Positions 52,127-63,783 of a stretch of DNA of 64,000 nucleotides are shown here, piece by piece. Source of the stretch: Caulobacter hibisci (GTDB lineage: Bacteria; Pseudomonadota; Alphaproteobacteria; Caulobacterales; Caulobacteraceae); contig NZ_JADWOX010000010.1 of assembly GCF_016135805.1 (NCBI RefSeq), positions 62,001 through 126,000 of the forward strand. The letters are read 5' to 3'. Made by a program: the position numbers and the translations under genes. Every line of letters starts with the position of its first letter. The first letter of the stretch is position 1. The notes below the pieces were generated by a model that did not search any database, had not been told where the DNA came from, and saw nothing but the letters and a program-made list of their open reading frames with translations.

Positions 52127-53176
52127 ATGAAGACCGCCCGAGGCTTCTTCAAACCCCTGGCCATCGGCGCGCCGGCGCCGTGGCGCGAGCTTCCCGCCCG
52201 CGTCGAGCGGATGATCCACTTCGTGCCGCCGCACCTGGAGAAGGTGCGCGCCAAGGTCGGCGAGATAGCCCCGACGGTCGACGTGATCTTGGCCAATCTG
52301 GAAGACGCCATCCCCGCCGACGCCAAGAGCGCGGCCCTGGCCGGGACGATCGCCCTGTCCCGCGAGGTCGACTTCAAGGCCCTTGGCGTGGGGCTGTGGG
52401 TGCGGATCAACTGCCTGAACTCGCCCTGGCACCTGGACGAGGTGGCGACCCTGGTCGAGAAGGCCGGCGACAAGATCGACGTGATCATGGTCCCCAAGGT
52501 CGAGGGGCCGTGGGACATCTTCTATATCGACCAACTGCTGGCCTCGCTGGAGGCCAAGCACGGCGTCACCCGGCCGATCCTGCTGCACGCCATCCTCGAG
52601 ACGGCCGAGGGGGTCATGAACGTCGAGCAGATCGCCGGCGCCAGCCCGCGCATGCAGGGCATTTCGCTGGGTCCGGCGGATCTCGCGGCCAGTCGGGCGA
52701 TGAAGACCACCCGGGTCGGCGGCGGCCATCCGGGCTATCGGGTGATCGAAGATCCGCATGCGGACGGATCGCCTCGGGCCAGCGTGCAGCAGGATCTCTG
52801 GCACTATACCTTCGCCAAGATGGTCGACGCCTGCGCGGCCCACGGCATCAAGCCGTTCTACGGTCCGTTCGGGGCGATTGACGATCCGGTCGCCTGCGAG
52901 CAGCAGTTCCGCAACGCCTTCCTGATGGGCTGCGCCGGCGCCTGGAGCCTGCACCCCAGCCAGATCGCCATCGCCAAGCAGGTCTTCAGCCCCGACCCCG
53001 CCGAGGTGGCCTTCGCCAAGCGGATCCTCGAAGCCATGCCCGACGGCTCGGGCGTGGCGATGATCGACGGCAAGATGCAGGACGACGCCACCTGGAAACA
53101 GGCCAAGGTGATGGTCGACTGCGCCAGGCAGATCGCCGCCAAGGATGCGGAATACGCGGCGTTGTACGGGTTCTGA
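52127..53176 (+). CDS. HpcH/HpaI-type CoA lyase (malyl-CoA/beta-methylmalyl-CoA lyase family)
   Basis: 349 residues, ATG at 52127 with GGGGAAG upstream. CitE/HpcH fold: [27 protein letters not shown] (metal-binding acidic residues), [21 protein letters not shown] and LGPADLAAS are conserved in malyl-CoA and citramalyl-CoA lyases, and the C-terminus has [11 protein letters not shown]. The enzyme cleaves or forms beta-hydroxyacyl-CoA compounds; the exact substrate is not determined. There are no glyoxylate or ethylmalonyl-CoA genes nearby to help. Confidence 0.9.
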   Translation: MKTARGFFKPLAIGAPAPWRELPARVERMIHFVPPHLEKVRAKVGEIAPTVDVILANLEDAIPADAKSAALAGTIALSREVDFKALGVGLWVRINCLNSPWHLDEVATLVEKAGDKIDVIMVPKVEGPWDIFYIDQLLASLEAKHGVTRPILLHAILETAEGVMNVEQIAGASPRMQGISLGPADLAASRAMKTTRVGGGHPGYRVIEDPHADGSPRASVQQDLWHYTFAKMVDACAAHGIKPFYGPFGAIDDPVACEQQFRNAFLMGCAGAWSLHPSQIAIAKQVFSPDPAEVAFAKRILEAMPDGSGVAMIDGKMQDDATWKQAKVMVDCARQIAAKDAEYAALYGF

Positions 53177-53262
53177 AGGCGTTTTTTGAGCGTCCGGCGT
53201 CAATACGCTTGACGAAACGGCTGCGCGAAAATCACATCGCCGCTCTACTGGGGGTGGCGTTG

Positions 53263-54033
53263 ATGAAGTTCGTGTTTCTGGCCGGCTCGATGGCCGTTGC
53301 TCTGCTTGGGCTGGCGGCGTGCGGCAGCATGCCGACGGCGCCGCTTAACGCCGCGCCGACCCTGACGCCCGCGCAACGCGCCGGCGATCCGGACGTGCCG
53401 TTCTCGGGCGTCATCACCGCGGTGGGTCCGGCCACGATCGCCAGCCAGCCCGTCGCCAAGGGCGGGACACTGATCAAGTCTGCCTATCGCTATCGGCACA
53501 CCGCTCAGTTGGTCGAGGACGTGGTTGGCTTCAGCATCACCGTGCCCGGCGTCCAGGCTCCGGCCGGCGCTCCGGGATACTATGCCGGCACGTTCCGCGC
53601 CTTCGGCCCGCGCGGTGCGGGCGAGCCGTCCGAGCTGTGGTGCTTCCTGCCCAAGGTCGTCGGCGGCAAGCGCGACAGCATCTGCCTGTTGCGAGGCAGC
53701 GGCGGGGTCGCGGCCATCGCGCCGACCCGTATGAACCCGTGGCTGTGGACCCAATTCAGCCCGGCGACCGGAAGCTTCGACTTCACCCACGCGCCGGTCT
53801 TCGAGCTGCGAGCGGTCGATATCCCGGCCGACCTGCAGATCGAGTATCGCTTCGCCGGCTGGCAAGGGGATCGCGCGCGCGTCGCAACGTTCGCGGGCGG
53901 TCGCGAGGTGGATACGACCGAGCTGCCCCGTCAGGCGGACGGCAAGTTCGTGCTCAGGACGGTCGCCGGCACCGTCGCATTCTCGCCCGCCCCCGGAAAA
54001 GCCGATCAGGCCGTGGTCGCCATTGCTCCATAG
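53263..54033 (+). CDS. Lipoprotein of unknown function
   Basis: 256 residues from ATG 53263 (an upstream TTG at 53209 would bury the signal). The signal peptide ends in a lipobox LAAC with lipid-acceptor Cys20. The mature part has two later cysteines (LWCFLP, SICLLR). No domain is recognised. It may be an envelope lipoprotein conserved in relatives. It is convergent with argJ. Confidence 0.8.
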   Translation: MKFVFLAGSMAVALLGLAACGSMPTAPLNAAPTLTPAQRAGDPDVPFSGVITAVGPATIASQPVAKGGTLIKSAYRYRHTAQLVEDVVGFSITVPGVQAPAGAPGYYAGTFRAFGPRGAGEPSELWCFLPKVVGGKRDSICLLRGSGGVAAIAPTRMNPWLWTQFSPATGSFDFTHAPVFELRAVDIPADLQIEYRFAGWQGDRARVATFAGGREVDTTELPRQADGKFVLRTVAGTVAFSPAPGKADQAVVAIAP

Positions 54034-54075
54034 GCGCGGCCAAGGTTCGGCGCCGCGTGCTAGGAGGCAGGGGGA

Positions 54076-55563
54076 TTACGACCGGTAATCCCCGTTGATG
54101 GCCACGTATTGCTTGGTCAGGTCGCAGGTCCAGACGGTGGACGAGCCCTTGCCGACGCCGACCTCGACGGTGACCTCGAGTTCCTGATGCTTCATGTAGG
54201 CGCTCATGGCCGCTTCGTCGTACTCGGCCGAGACCAGGCCGTCGCGGGCGGCGTAGAGGTCGCCGAACTTGACGCTGATCTTCTCGCGATTGACCGGCTC
54301 GTCGGCGCGGCCGACGGCCATGACGATGCGGCCCCAGTTGGCGTCCTCGCCGGCGAAGGCGGTCTTGACCAGCGGGCTCTCGGCGATGGTGCGGGCGATC
54401 TTGCGGGCCGACAGCGGGCTCTCGGCGCCGTTGACGGTGATCTTGACGAACTTGGTGGCGCCCTCGCCGTCGCGGACCAGTTGCAGGGCGAGATCCAGCA
54501 GCACGCCTTCCAGCTTTTCGCGGAAGTCGGCCAGGCGCTTGTCGCCCGGACGGCTGATCTTCGGCGCGCCCGACTGGCCGGTGGCGAACAGCAACAGGGT
54601 GTCGTTGGTCGAGCGGTCGCCGTCCACGGTCACGCAGTTGAAGGTGGTGCGGGTGTAGAGCGAGACCAGGGTCTGCAGGGCGGCCGGGGCGATGGCCGCG
54701 TCGGTGGCGACGAAGGCCAGCATGGTGGCCATGTCCGGCGCGATCATGCCCGAGCCCTTGGCGATGCCGGCGATCTTGACCTCGTGGCCGTCGATCAAGG
54801 CGGTCGCGTAGGCCCCCTTCGGGAAGGTGTCGGTGGTCATGATCGCCGAGGCGGCGGCGGCCCAGCCGTCGGCGGTGAGGCGGGTTTCCACCTCGCGCAG
54901 GTTCGAGGTGATCTTGCTGTCGTCGAGGATCACGCCGATGACGCCGGTCGAGGCCATCATCACGTCGCGCTGGCGGCAGTCGAAGCGCTTGCCCACGGCG
55001 GTGGCCACCCGGCGCACGGCGTCGGCGCCGGGCTTGCCGGTGAAGCTGTTGGCGCAGCCGGCGTTGACCACGAGGGCGCGCACGTCGGCGCCGCCGCTGG
55101 CGGCCAGCTGGCGCTTGCACCAGTCGACCGGAGCCGAGCCGACGCCGTGGCGGGTGAAGACGCCGGCGCCCGAGGTGCCTTCGGCGAAGCGCATCAGCAG
55201 CAGGTCGGGACGCTCGTGCTTGTAGAAGCCGGCGCGGCCCGTGGCGATCTCGACCCCGGCGATCGGCGGGATGGTCGGGAACGGCACGACCAGCGGCGAC
55301 ACGGCCAGGCCCGGCTTGCCCGGGGCGACGGCGGGCGTCGCCGGCGCGGCGGCCTGGGCGGGAACGGTCTCGCCGGCCGACTTCTGGGCGCGGCGCAGGC
55401 CGGCGCGCTTCAGGGCCGAGGCCAGCGGGTCGAGGGCGCGGTCCAGGGCATGGCCGACGCTGGCGCCGACCTGGCCGACGATCTCGGCCGGAGTCGTGGT
55501 GGCGGGCGCCTTTTCGGCGGCTTTCGGAGCGGCGGTAGGCGTCTTGGTAGGCTTGCGGGTCAT
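54076..55563 (-). CDS. argJ: Bifunctional ornithine acetyltransferase/N-acetylglutamate synthase
   Basis: 495 residues from ATG 55563. The core (about 90-495) carries VVNAGCANSFTG, ASTGVIGVIL, the self-cleavage site KGSGMIAPDMATMLAF (cleavage before the Thr of ATML) and FNCVTVDGDRSTNDT. The first 85 residues are a low-complexity extension rich in Ala, Pro and Lys (KPTKTPTAAPKAAEKAP), unusual for ArgJ, usually about 405 residues. The enzyme transfers acetyl from acetylornithine to glutamate in arginine synthesis. The start overlaps the parvulin stop (ATGA). Confidence 0.95.
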   Translation of the reverse strand: MTRKPTKTPTAAPKAAEKAPATTTPAEIVGQVGASVGHALDRALDPLASALKRAGLRRAQKSAGETVPAQAAAPATPAVAPGKPGLAVSPLVVPFPTIPPIAGVEIATGRAGFYKHERPDLLLMRFAEGTSGAGVFTRHGVGSAPVDWCKRQLAASGGADVRALVVNAGCANSFTGKPGADAVRRVATAVGKRFDCRQRDVMMASTGVIGVILDDSKITSNLREVETRLTADGWAAAASAIMTTDTFPKGAYATALIDGHEVKIAGIAKGSGMIAPDMATMLAFVATDAAIAPAALQTLVSLYTRTTFNCVTVDGDRSTNDTLLLFATGQSGAPKISRPGDKRLADFREKLEGVLLDLALQLVRDGEGATKFVKITVNGAESPLSARKIARTIAESPLVKTAFAGEDANWGRIVMAVGRADEPVNREKISVKFGDLYAARDGLVSAEYDEAAMSAYMKHQELEVTVEVGVGKGSSTVWTCDLTKQYVAINGDYRS

Positions 55564-56534
55564 TTCTTTGCCGGGGTCTGGGCGGGCGCCGAGGCGGGCG
55601 GCGCGCTGTCGAGGTCGGAAACGGGGGCGGCGGCGCCGGACGGGGCGGAGGCCGGTTCCTGCGGGGCGCCGGGGACGTCCTGGCCCTTGCCGGCCAGCAT
55701 CTCCACCTTGGCGCCCGAACGCAGCTTCTCCAGCAGGTCGCGGACCTGGTCGTAGGTCAGGAAGCGGACGATCTGCGGCCGCGCCTCCTCCAGGCTGAGC
55801 GGGGCTTCGAGGCGCTTGTCCTCGACGCGGAGCACCACCCACTGGCCGTCGGAATGGAACGGACCGACCAGGTCGCCGGCCTTGGCGTCCTTCAGGGCGC
55901 CGGCATAGGCCTCTGGCATGACGTCGACGGTGAAATAGCCGAGGTCGCCGCCCTTGAAGCGGGTGGCCTCGTCCTTGGAGCGCTCCATGGCCAGGGCGTC
56001 GAACGAGGCGCCGGTGGCCAGCAGCTTCTTGACGCTTTCGGCTTCCGCCTGGCTGGGCACCAGGATCTGGCGGGCGCGGATCTCTTCCGACTGCTTGGCC
56101 AGCTTCTGCTGCTCGGCATAGAGGCCGCGGATGTTGTCCTCGGTGACGGCCTTCTCGACCATGCCCTCGACCAGCATGTCGCCGAGGATGCGCTCGCGGG
56201 CGGCGGCCAGGCGGCGCTGGGCGACGGGATCCTTGTCGAGCTTGCGCTGGATGGCCTCGGCGGCCAGCAGCTTCTGGTCGACCACCTCGTCGAGGACGCG
56301 GCGGAACAGATCGGACGAGACGTCGAGCGGCTCGCCTTCGCCGATCAGCCCCTGGGCCACCGCCTCGCGCTTGACGTCGGAGGCCCAGACCGCGTGGCCG
56401 TCGACCCGGGCCACGGCCGTGTCGCCCGGCTCGGGCGGCCGTTCGTCGACCCCGCCGCGGCCGCAGGCGGCGACCAGCAGCGCCAGGCCGAGCACGGCGG
56501 CGAGCATCACGGAACGGGGGCGGGCAGGGTGCAT
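55560..56534 (-). CDS. Lipoprotein peptidyl-prolyl isomerase of the parvulin (PpiC) type
   Basis: 324 residues. The signal ends in a lipobox (VAAC, Cys24). A SurA/PrsA-like N-terminal chaperone region (about 40-150, EVVDQKLLAAEAI) is followed by a PpiC domain (about 152-245: IRARQILVPSQAEAESVKKLL, then DEATRFKGGDLGYF and GPFHSDGQWVVLRVED). It would help fold exported proteins in the periplasm. The gene is coupled to argJ and divergent from secA, giving a secretion-related cluster. Confidence 0.92.
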   Translation of the reverse strand: MHPARPRSVMLAAVLGLALLVAACGRGGVDERPPEPGDTAVARVDGHAVWASDVKREAVAQGLIGEGEPLDVSSDLFRRVLDEVVDQKLLAAEAIQRKLDKDPVAQRRLAAARERILGDMLVEGMVEKAVTEDNIRGLYAEQQKLAKQSEEIRARQILVPSQAEAESVKKLLATGASFDALAMERSKDEATRFKGGDLGYFTVDVMPEAYAGALKDAKAGDLVGPFHSDGQWVVLRVEDKRLEAPLSLEEARPQIVRFLTYDQVRDLLEKLRSGAKVEMLAGKGQDVPGAPQEPASAPSGAAAPVSDLDSAPPASAPAQTPAKK

Positions 56535-56917
56535 CGGACGCGGATCTCCGCTGAACTCAAGAAAAGCGCTCTAGAGCGCGTCAGGCCAAAGGGGAAGCCG
56601 TTTCGGCGGCCTCGGGCGGCTAAACTTCGCGCGAAGGCCGGGGCTTGGCGGAACTCCACGCGGTTCCAACGGTTTGGGCGTCGCATCGGCTCGCCGCACG
56701 GGCAGAATTCGTGCGCCGGGAGCAAGCTACACCGATCGGCGTTTTTCGACGCCGAGGCGGGCGGGGCCTTCGTTGACACTGGGAGGGGCGGTGCTTAAGT
56801 CTCGCGCGCGCGCCGTTTTCAGTGGTTTTCCGCGATCCGGCGCAACGTCATTACCGTAGTGAAGGCCCACAAGCCTTAGCGCCGGCCTCACTAGTTCTCG
56901 TTCCGGATCCCTTCTGC
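56535..56917. other. Divergent spacer between the parvulin gene and secA
   Basis: 383 bases with no gene. A promoter-like pair for secA is TTGACA at 56773-56778 and TAAGTC at 56796-56801 with a 17-base spacing. No convincing coding frame or RNA gene was found. Confidence 0.5.
56773..56801 (+). promoter_or_regulatory. Candidate secA promoter
   Basis: Canonical TTGACA followed after 17 bases by TAAGTC, about 115 bases before the secA start. The -10 match is weak. Confidence 0.4.
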
Positions 56918-59683
<2,766 letters not shown>

Positions 59684-59714
59684 CGACCAGCGGCCGCCGA
59701 GGCTGACATGCGAA

Positions 59715-59745
59715 GCCCGCCCTGGGAGACCGGGGCGGGCTTTTT
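59715..59745 (+). terminator. Rho-independent terminator of secA
   Basis: GCCCGCC and GGCGGGC form an outer stem with inner CTGG/CCGG, followed by TTTTT. Confidence 0.85.
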
Positions 59746-59876
59746 CGTGTCAGCCGGTAAAGCCGGTTTACGAAGCAAGCGCTGAGTTCTCTCTTCGCGA
59801 GGAGAAGAATTGAACGTCCGGAAGGCAGAAGAAGCGACGCATCTAGAACGGGACACTATTCCTGGGACGCGCGAGA

Positions 59877-59888
59877 CGTTAGCTAACG
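59877..59888. promoter_or_regulatory. LacI-type operator candidate upstream of pgm
   Basis: CGTTAGCTAACG is a perfect 12-base palindrome about 90 bases before the phosphoglucomutase start, sharing the GTTAGC half-site with the operator at 5824. It is followed by GCTAATG. Control by a sugar-responsive repressor is inferred. Confidence 0.55.
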
Positions 59889-59979
59889 CTAATGAAACGG
59901 TGCGCGCGACACGGGAAATATGGGGACTATTCCATCGTCCTCGCGCATCGTAACCGCCAACCGTTCACAGGGCTGTCAT

Positions 59980-61617
59980 ATGCATGAACACGCTGGGCGC
60001 CGCGCCCGCCCCGAAGACCTTGTAGATTTCGACGCCCTTATCCGCGCTTATGCCGATGTTCACCCCGACATGGGCGATGTCGCCCACCGTGTGGCGTTCG
60101 GCACTTCCGGGCACAGAGGCTCAAGCCTCGATGCGGCGTTCAACGAGGACCACATCCTGGCGATCACCCAGGCCATCGTGGAATATCGCGCAGCCCAGGG
60201 CATCAACGGTCCGGTCTTCGTCGGCCGTGACACCCACGGCCTGTCCGAGCCTGCATGGCGCTCGACCCTGGAGGTGCTGGTCGCCAATGGGGTGGAGACC
60301 CTTATCGACTCTCGCGACGGCTTTACCCCAACCCCGGCGGTGTCGCACGCCATTCTGCGATACAACCGCGAGCGGCCCGGCCAGGCGGACGGAATCCTGC
60401 TGACCCCGTCTCATAACCCGCCGCGCGACGGCGGCATCAAGTATAATCCCCCCTCTGGCGGCCCTGCCGGCGGCGAGGCGACCTCGGTGATCGCCGCCCG
60501 CGCCAACCAGTTGCTGGAAGGCGGGTTGAAGGACGTCAGGCGCATCCCGTTCGAGCGCGCCCTGGCCGGAGCCAGCCGCTACGACTTCCTCAGCCATTAC
60601 GTCGATGATCTGCCCAGCATCCTCGATCTGGACGCCATACGCGCCGCCGGCGTGAAAATCGGGGCCGACCCGCTCGGCGGCGCCAGCGTCGGCTACTGGG
60701 GCGAGATAGCCGCGCGTCACCGGCTGGACCTGACCGTCGTCAATGACGCCGTGGATCCATGCTGGGCCTTCATGCCGCTCGACAGCGACGGCAAGATCCG
60801 GATGGACTGCTCGTCGGCCTCGGCCATGGCCAACCTGATCCAGGGGATGTCCGGCGGCGCGGGCTACGACGTGGCCACAGGCAACGACGCCGACGCCGAC
60901 CGCCATGGGATCGTCACCCCTGACGCGGGCCTGATGAACCCGAACCACTACCTGGCGGCGTCGATCGCCTATCTGTTCGCCAACCGCGAGGCCTGGGGCG
61001 CCAATGTCGCCGTGGGCAAGACGCTGGTCTCGTCGTCGATGATCGATCGCGTGGTTGCTGGCCTGGGCCGTCGCCTGCTGGAAGTGCCTGTCGGTTTCAA
61101 GCACTTCGTGCCAGGTCTTCTGGACGGTTCGGTGGGCTTCGGCGGGGAGGAATCGGCCGGCGCGTCGTTCTTGCGCCGTGACGGTACGGCGTGGACCACA
61201 GACAAGGATGGCTTGCTCCTGGCCCTGCTGGCCGCCGAGATCCAGGCCAAGACCGGCCGCAGCGCCAGCCAACTGTACGCCAGCCTCACCGACCAGTACG
61301 GCGCGCCGTCCTATGCCCGCATCGACGCTCCGGCCAGTCGCGCGGAAAAGGCGCGGCTTGGCGCGCTGAGCCCCTCCGATGTAGTCGCCAAGACCCTGGC
61401 GGGTGACGCCATCACCGACATCCTCACGGCCGCGCCCGGCAACGGCGAGCCGATCGGCGGCCTGAAGGTGACGACGAAGAATGCCTGGTTCGCGGCCCGA
61501 CCGTCCGGGACGGAAGATGTCTATAAGATCTACGCGGAGTCCTTCCTGGGTCCGGATCACCTCGAGTCGGTGCAGCACGAAGCGCGGGACGTGGTCGCCA
61601 ACGCCTTGAAAAGCTGA
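59980..61617 (+). CDS. pgm: Alpha-D-glucose phosphate-specific phosphoglucomutase
   Basis: 545 residues from ATG 59980. Four phosphohexomutase domains with the catalytic Ser144 in TPSHNPP, the substrate loop [10 protein letters not shown], metal-binding [12 protein letters not shown] and the sugar-phosphate loop GGEESAG are all present. [12 protein letters not shown] near the end binds phosphate. It interconverts glucose 1- and 6-phosphate. The frame is open further upstream but without a better start. A palindromic operator lies in front of it. Confidence 0.96.
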   Translation: MHEHAGRRARPEDLVDFDALIRAYADVHPDMGDVAHRVAFGTSGHRGSSLDAAFNEDHILAITQAIVEYRAAQGINGPVFVGRDTHGLSEPAWRSTLEVLVANGVETLIDSRDGFTPTPAVSHAILRYNRERPGQADGILLTPSHNPPRDGGIKYNPPSGGPAGGEATSVIAARANQLLEGGLKDVRRIPFERALAGASRYDFLSHYVDDLPSILDLDAIRAAGVKIGADPLGGASVGYWGEIAARHRLDLTVVNDAVDPCWAFMPLDSDGKIRMDCSSASAMANLIQGMSGGAGYDVATGNDADADRHGIVTPDAGLMNPNHYLAASIAYLFANREAWGANVAVGKTLVSSSMIDRVVAGLGRRLLEVPVGFKHFVPGLLDGSVGFGGEESAGASFLRRDGTAWTTDKDGLLLALLAAEIQAKTGRSASQLYASLTDQYGAPSYARIDAPASRAEKARLGALSPSDVVAKTLAGDAITDILTAAPGNGEPIGGLKVTTKNAWFAARPSGTEDVYKIYAESFLGPDHLESVQHEARDVVANALKS

Positions 61618-61649
61618 GCCAGTAAGGGGATCAGACAGCGATGAAGAAA

Positions 61650-61684
61650 CGGCTCCAGGCGCGATCGCCTGGAGCCGCTTTTCC
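61650..61684 (+). terminator. Rho-independent terminator of pgm
   Basis: CGGCTCCAGGCG and its perfect complement (12-base stem) around CGAT, followed by CTTTTCC. Confidence 0.88.
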
Positions 61685-61762
61685 GTATGGGGCTATCGTC
61701 GTGGTCTCTGATCGCGCCGTCGCCAGGGTGACACTGACATCACGCTCCGAGAGTGAAGGCGA

Positions 61763-62725
61763 TTACTGCAAGCCTTCGCGGCCGATGGCGTAGAAGCGGT
61801 CTGCGCGCTGGCGCTTGAGTTCGGCGGGGGTGAGCACCGACAGCTTCTTCAGCTCGTCCTCAACCGCGTCGCCGACGGCCTTGATGGCGGCTTCGGGATC
61901 CGAATGGGCACCGCCGGCCGGTTCCTCGACGATGCGGTCGACGATGCGCAGCTTGATCAAGTCTTGCGCCGTGATCTTCATGTTGGTGGCCGCGTCCTTG
62001 GCCCGGCCGCCGTCGCGCCACAGGATCGAGGCCGCGCCTTCCGGCGAGATCACCGAATAGATCGAGTGCTCGAGGATCAGCACGCGGTTGGCGCCAGCCA
62101 GGGCGATGGCGCCGCCCGAGCCGCCTTCACCGGTGATCGTGGTCACCATCGGCGTGCCCAGCGTCAGGCAGCGCTCGGTCGAGCGGGCGATGGCCTCGGC
62201 CTGGCCGCGCTCTTCGGCGCCGAGGCCCGGATAGGCGCCGGCGGTATCGACGAAGGTCAGGACCGGCAGGTTGAAGCGCTCGGCCATGTCCATCAGGCGC
62301 ACGGCCTTGCGGTAGCCTTCGGGGCGGGCCATGCCGAAATTGTGCTTCAGGCGGGTGGTGGTGTCGTGGCCCTTCTCATGGCCCATCACGACCACGGGCG
62401 CGCCGCGGAAGCGACCCAGGCCCCCGACGATGGCCTGGTCGTCGGCGAACTTGCGGTCGCCGCGCAGCTCGACGAACTCGTCGATCAGGCCCGCGACATA
62501 ATCGCGCAGGTGCGGCCGCTGCGGGTGGCGGGCGACCATGGTCTTCTGCCAGGCGTCGAGGCCGGCATAGGCTTCCTTGCGCAGGACCTGCACGCGCTCG
62601 CGCAGGGCGACGATCTCGTTGTCGAACGCGCCGGGGCCAGCGGTCTCGGAAAGCTTTGAAAGCTCTTCGATCTTGGCTTCCAGATCGGCGATGGGTCGCT
62701 CGAAATCGAGATAGTGCGCGGGCAT
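61763..62725 (-). CDS. accA: Acetyl-CoA carboxylase carboxyltransferase alpha subunit
   Basis: 320 residues from ATG 62725 (site AAGAG upstream). Family features: LDFERPIADLEAKI at the N-terminus, GHEKGHDTTTR, FGMARPEGYRKA, FVDTAGAYPG and the oxyanion-forming GEGGSGGA. With AccD it transfers CO2 from biotin to acetyl-CoA, the first step of fatty acid synthesis. The partner accD is not in the window. Confidence 0.97.
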   Translation of the reverse strand: MPAHYLDFERPIADLEAKIEELSKLSETAGPGAFDNEIVALRERVQVLRKEAYAGLDAWQKTMVARHPQRPHLRDYVAGLIDEFVELRGDRKFADDQAIVGGLGRFRGAPVVVMGHEKGHDTTTRLKHNFGMARPEGYRKAVRLMDMAERFNLPVLTFVDTAGAYPGLGAEERGQAEAIARSTERCLTLGTPMVTTITGEGGSGGAIALAGANRVLILEHSIYSVISPEGAASILWRDGGRAKDAATNMKITAQDLIKLRIVDRIVEEPAGGAHSDPEAAIKAVGDAVEDELKKLSVLTPAELKRQRADRFYAIGREGLQ

Positions 62726-63009
62726 GAGTCTCTTAACGTCGCCGTTTGCGAAAGGTGGCGAACCTAGTGCGTGATGACGTCCAGGGAAAGCGCATTCACG
62801 CCAAATTGGAACCACGGTTCCAGTGGAGGATTCCGTTCGTGACCGGATTCATCCCCAACTGAGTCCTGTTAAGAAACCGAACCCCTATGGTGAATCGCTT
62901 AGCGTTCATTATATTGGGTTTTCTAGAGCCGGTTGCGAAAGTCAGCTGGCGCTGCGGCCCCGCCCATCGAACATGGACCCGGTCCCGCCTGATGAGGACA
63001 ATCGTTCCC
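62726..63009. other. Spacer between accA and a small gene
   Basis: 284 bases, divergent promoters. No RNA or hairpin of note was seen. Less G+C-rich around 62870-62940. Confidence 0.4.
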
Positions 63010-63204
63010 ATGCAGGTGTTCACCTTTTTCTGCGTCGAGCGTGACGGCTCGGTTCCCCGCTTCGACGTGACGGCCTGCGCCGACGATCACGCCGCGCGCC
63101 TGCGCGCCGGCGAATTGTTCGACATGCATCGCGGCACCAACGAGGTCGAGGTCTGGCGCGGCGCCACCCACCTGTTCAAGGTCGGGGCTGGCGCGGCCGC
63201 CTGA
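63010..63204 (+). CDS. Small protein of unknown function
   Basis: 64 residues from ATG 63010; an ATG at 62992 would add six residues. A GAGGAC site lies upstream. The sequence (VFTFFCVERDGSVPRFDVTACADDHAARLRA, read as VFTFFCVERDGSVP and FDVTACADDHAAR) is compact with a single hydrophilic helix and ends HLFKVGAGAAA. No family recognised; codon use is coding-like. It may be a small regulator. Confidence 0.6.
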   Translation: MQVFTFFCVERDGSVPRFDVTACADDHAARLRAGELFDMHRGTNEVEVWRGATHLFKVGAGAAA

Positions 63205-63296
63205 GACCCTTCGAAGCTCGTCGGGGGACGAATTTCGACAAGCGCGACGTGTGGCGGAGGGCCTAAGCTGGCCCTCCTAGCTCGCGAGGATTCGCC

Positions 63297-63710
63297 ATGA
63301 CCGACGTCGTCCGCCCTTCCGCCATCGCCGAGGACAGCGGCCACGGCGGCGTGCAGATCCTGGTCACGGCCGGTCCCTCGCGCTTCGCCGGCGACCTGAA
63401 GCCGTCGGAAGGCGGCCTCGATGTCGGCCCCAATCCGCATGACCTGGTCGCGGCGGGCCTGGCGGCCTGCACCACCCAGACCCTGCGGCTCTACGCCAAG
63501 CGCAAGGGCTGGGCCCTGGGCGAGGTGCGGGTCGAGACGACGTGGCGGCGGATCCCCAATGCCGTGCCCGCCGACGTCTTCGACCGGGTGATCACCCTGT
63601 CCGGCGACCTCGACGACGTTCAGCGCCAGCGGCTTATGGAGATCGCCGAGGCCTGCCCGGTGCACAAGATGCTGACCGCCGGGGTGAAGGTCGAGACGCG
63701 GGCAGGGTAG
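63297..63710 (+). CDS. OsmC/Ohr-family protein
   Basis: 137 residues. The OsmC fold carries the two expected cysteines: Cys58 in LAACTTQTLRLYA and Cys120 in EACPVHKML, the peroxidatic and resolving positions. Such proteins reduce organic hydroperoxides with thiol cofactors. The mid-region (GGLDVGPNPHDLVAAG) fits. It stands alone on the plus strand. Confidence 0.92.
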   Translation: MTDVVRPSAIAEDSGHGGVQILVTAGPSRFAGDLKPSEGGLDVGPNPHDLVAAGLAACTTQTLRLYAKRKGWALGEVRVETTWRRIPNAVPADVFDRVITLSGDLDDVQRQRLMEIAEACPVHKMLTAGVKVETRAG

Positions 63711-63742
63711 AGGCGCGCTTCGCCAAATTGTCTCGCGGGTTG

Positions 63743-63766
63743 CGATGTAGTAACATGGCTACATCG
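63743..63766. promoter_or_regulatory. Operator candidate of the Phd-type antitoxin gene
   Basis: CGATGTAG and CTACATCG are perfect 8-base arms around TAACATGG, 17 bases before the antitoxin start. Antitoxins of this family usually bind such palindromes and repress their own operon. Confidence 0.7.
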
Positions 63767-63783
63767 AGTGCGAGGTGTTCCTC

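Noticed and set aside
59715..59745. A small RNA gene after secA
   Set aside because: The stem with a U-run is a normal terminator and no upstream promoter is apparent.
62823..63044. A 73-codon frame before the small gene at 63010
   Set aside because: It lacks a ribosome site and overlaps the better-supported frame starting at 63010; its composition is not convincing.
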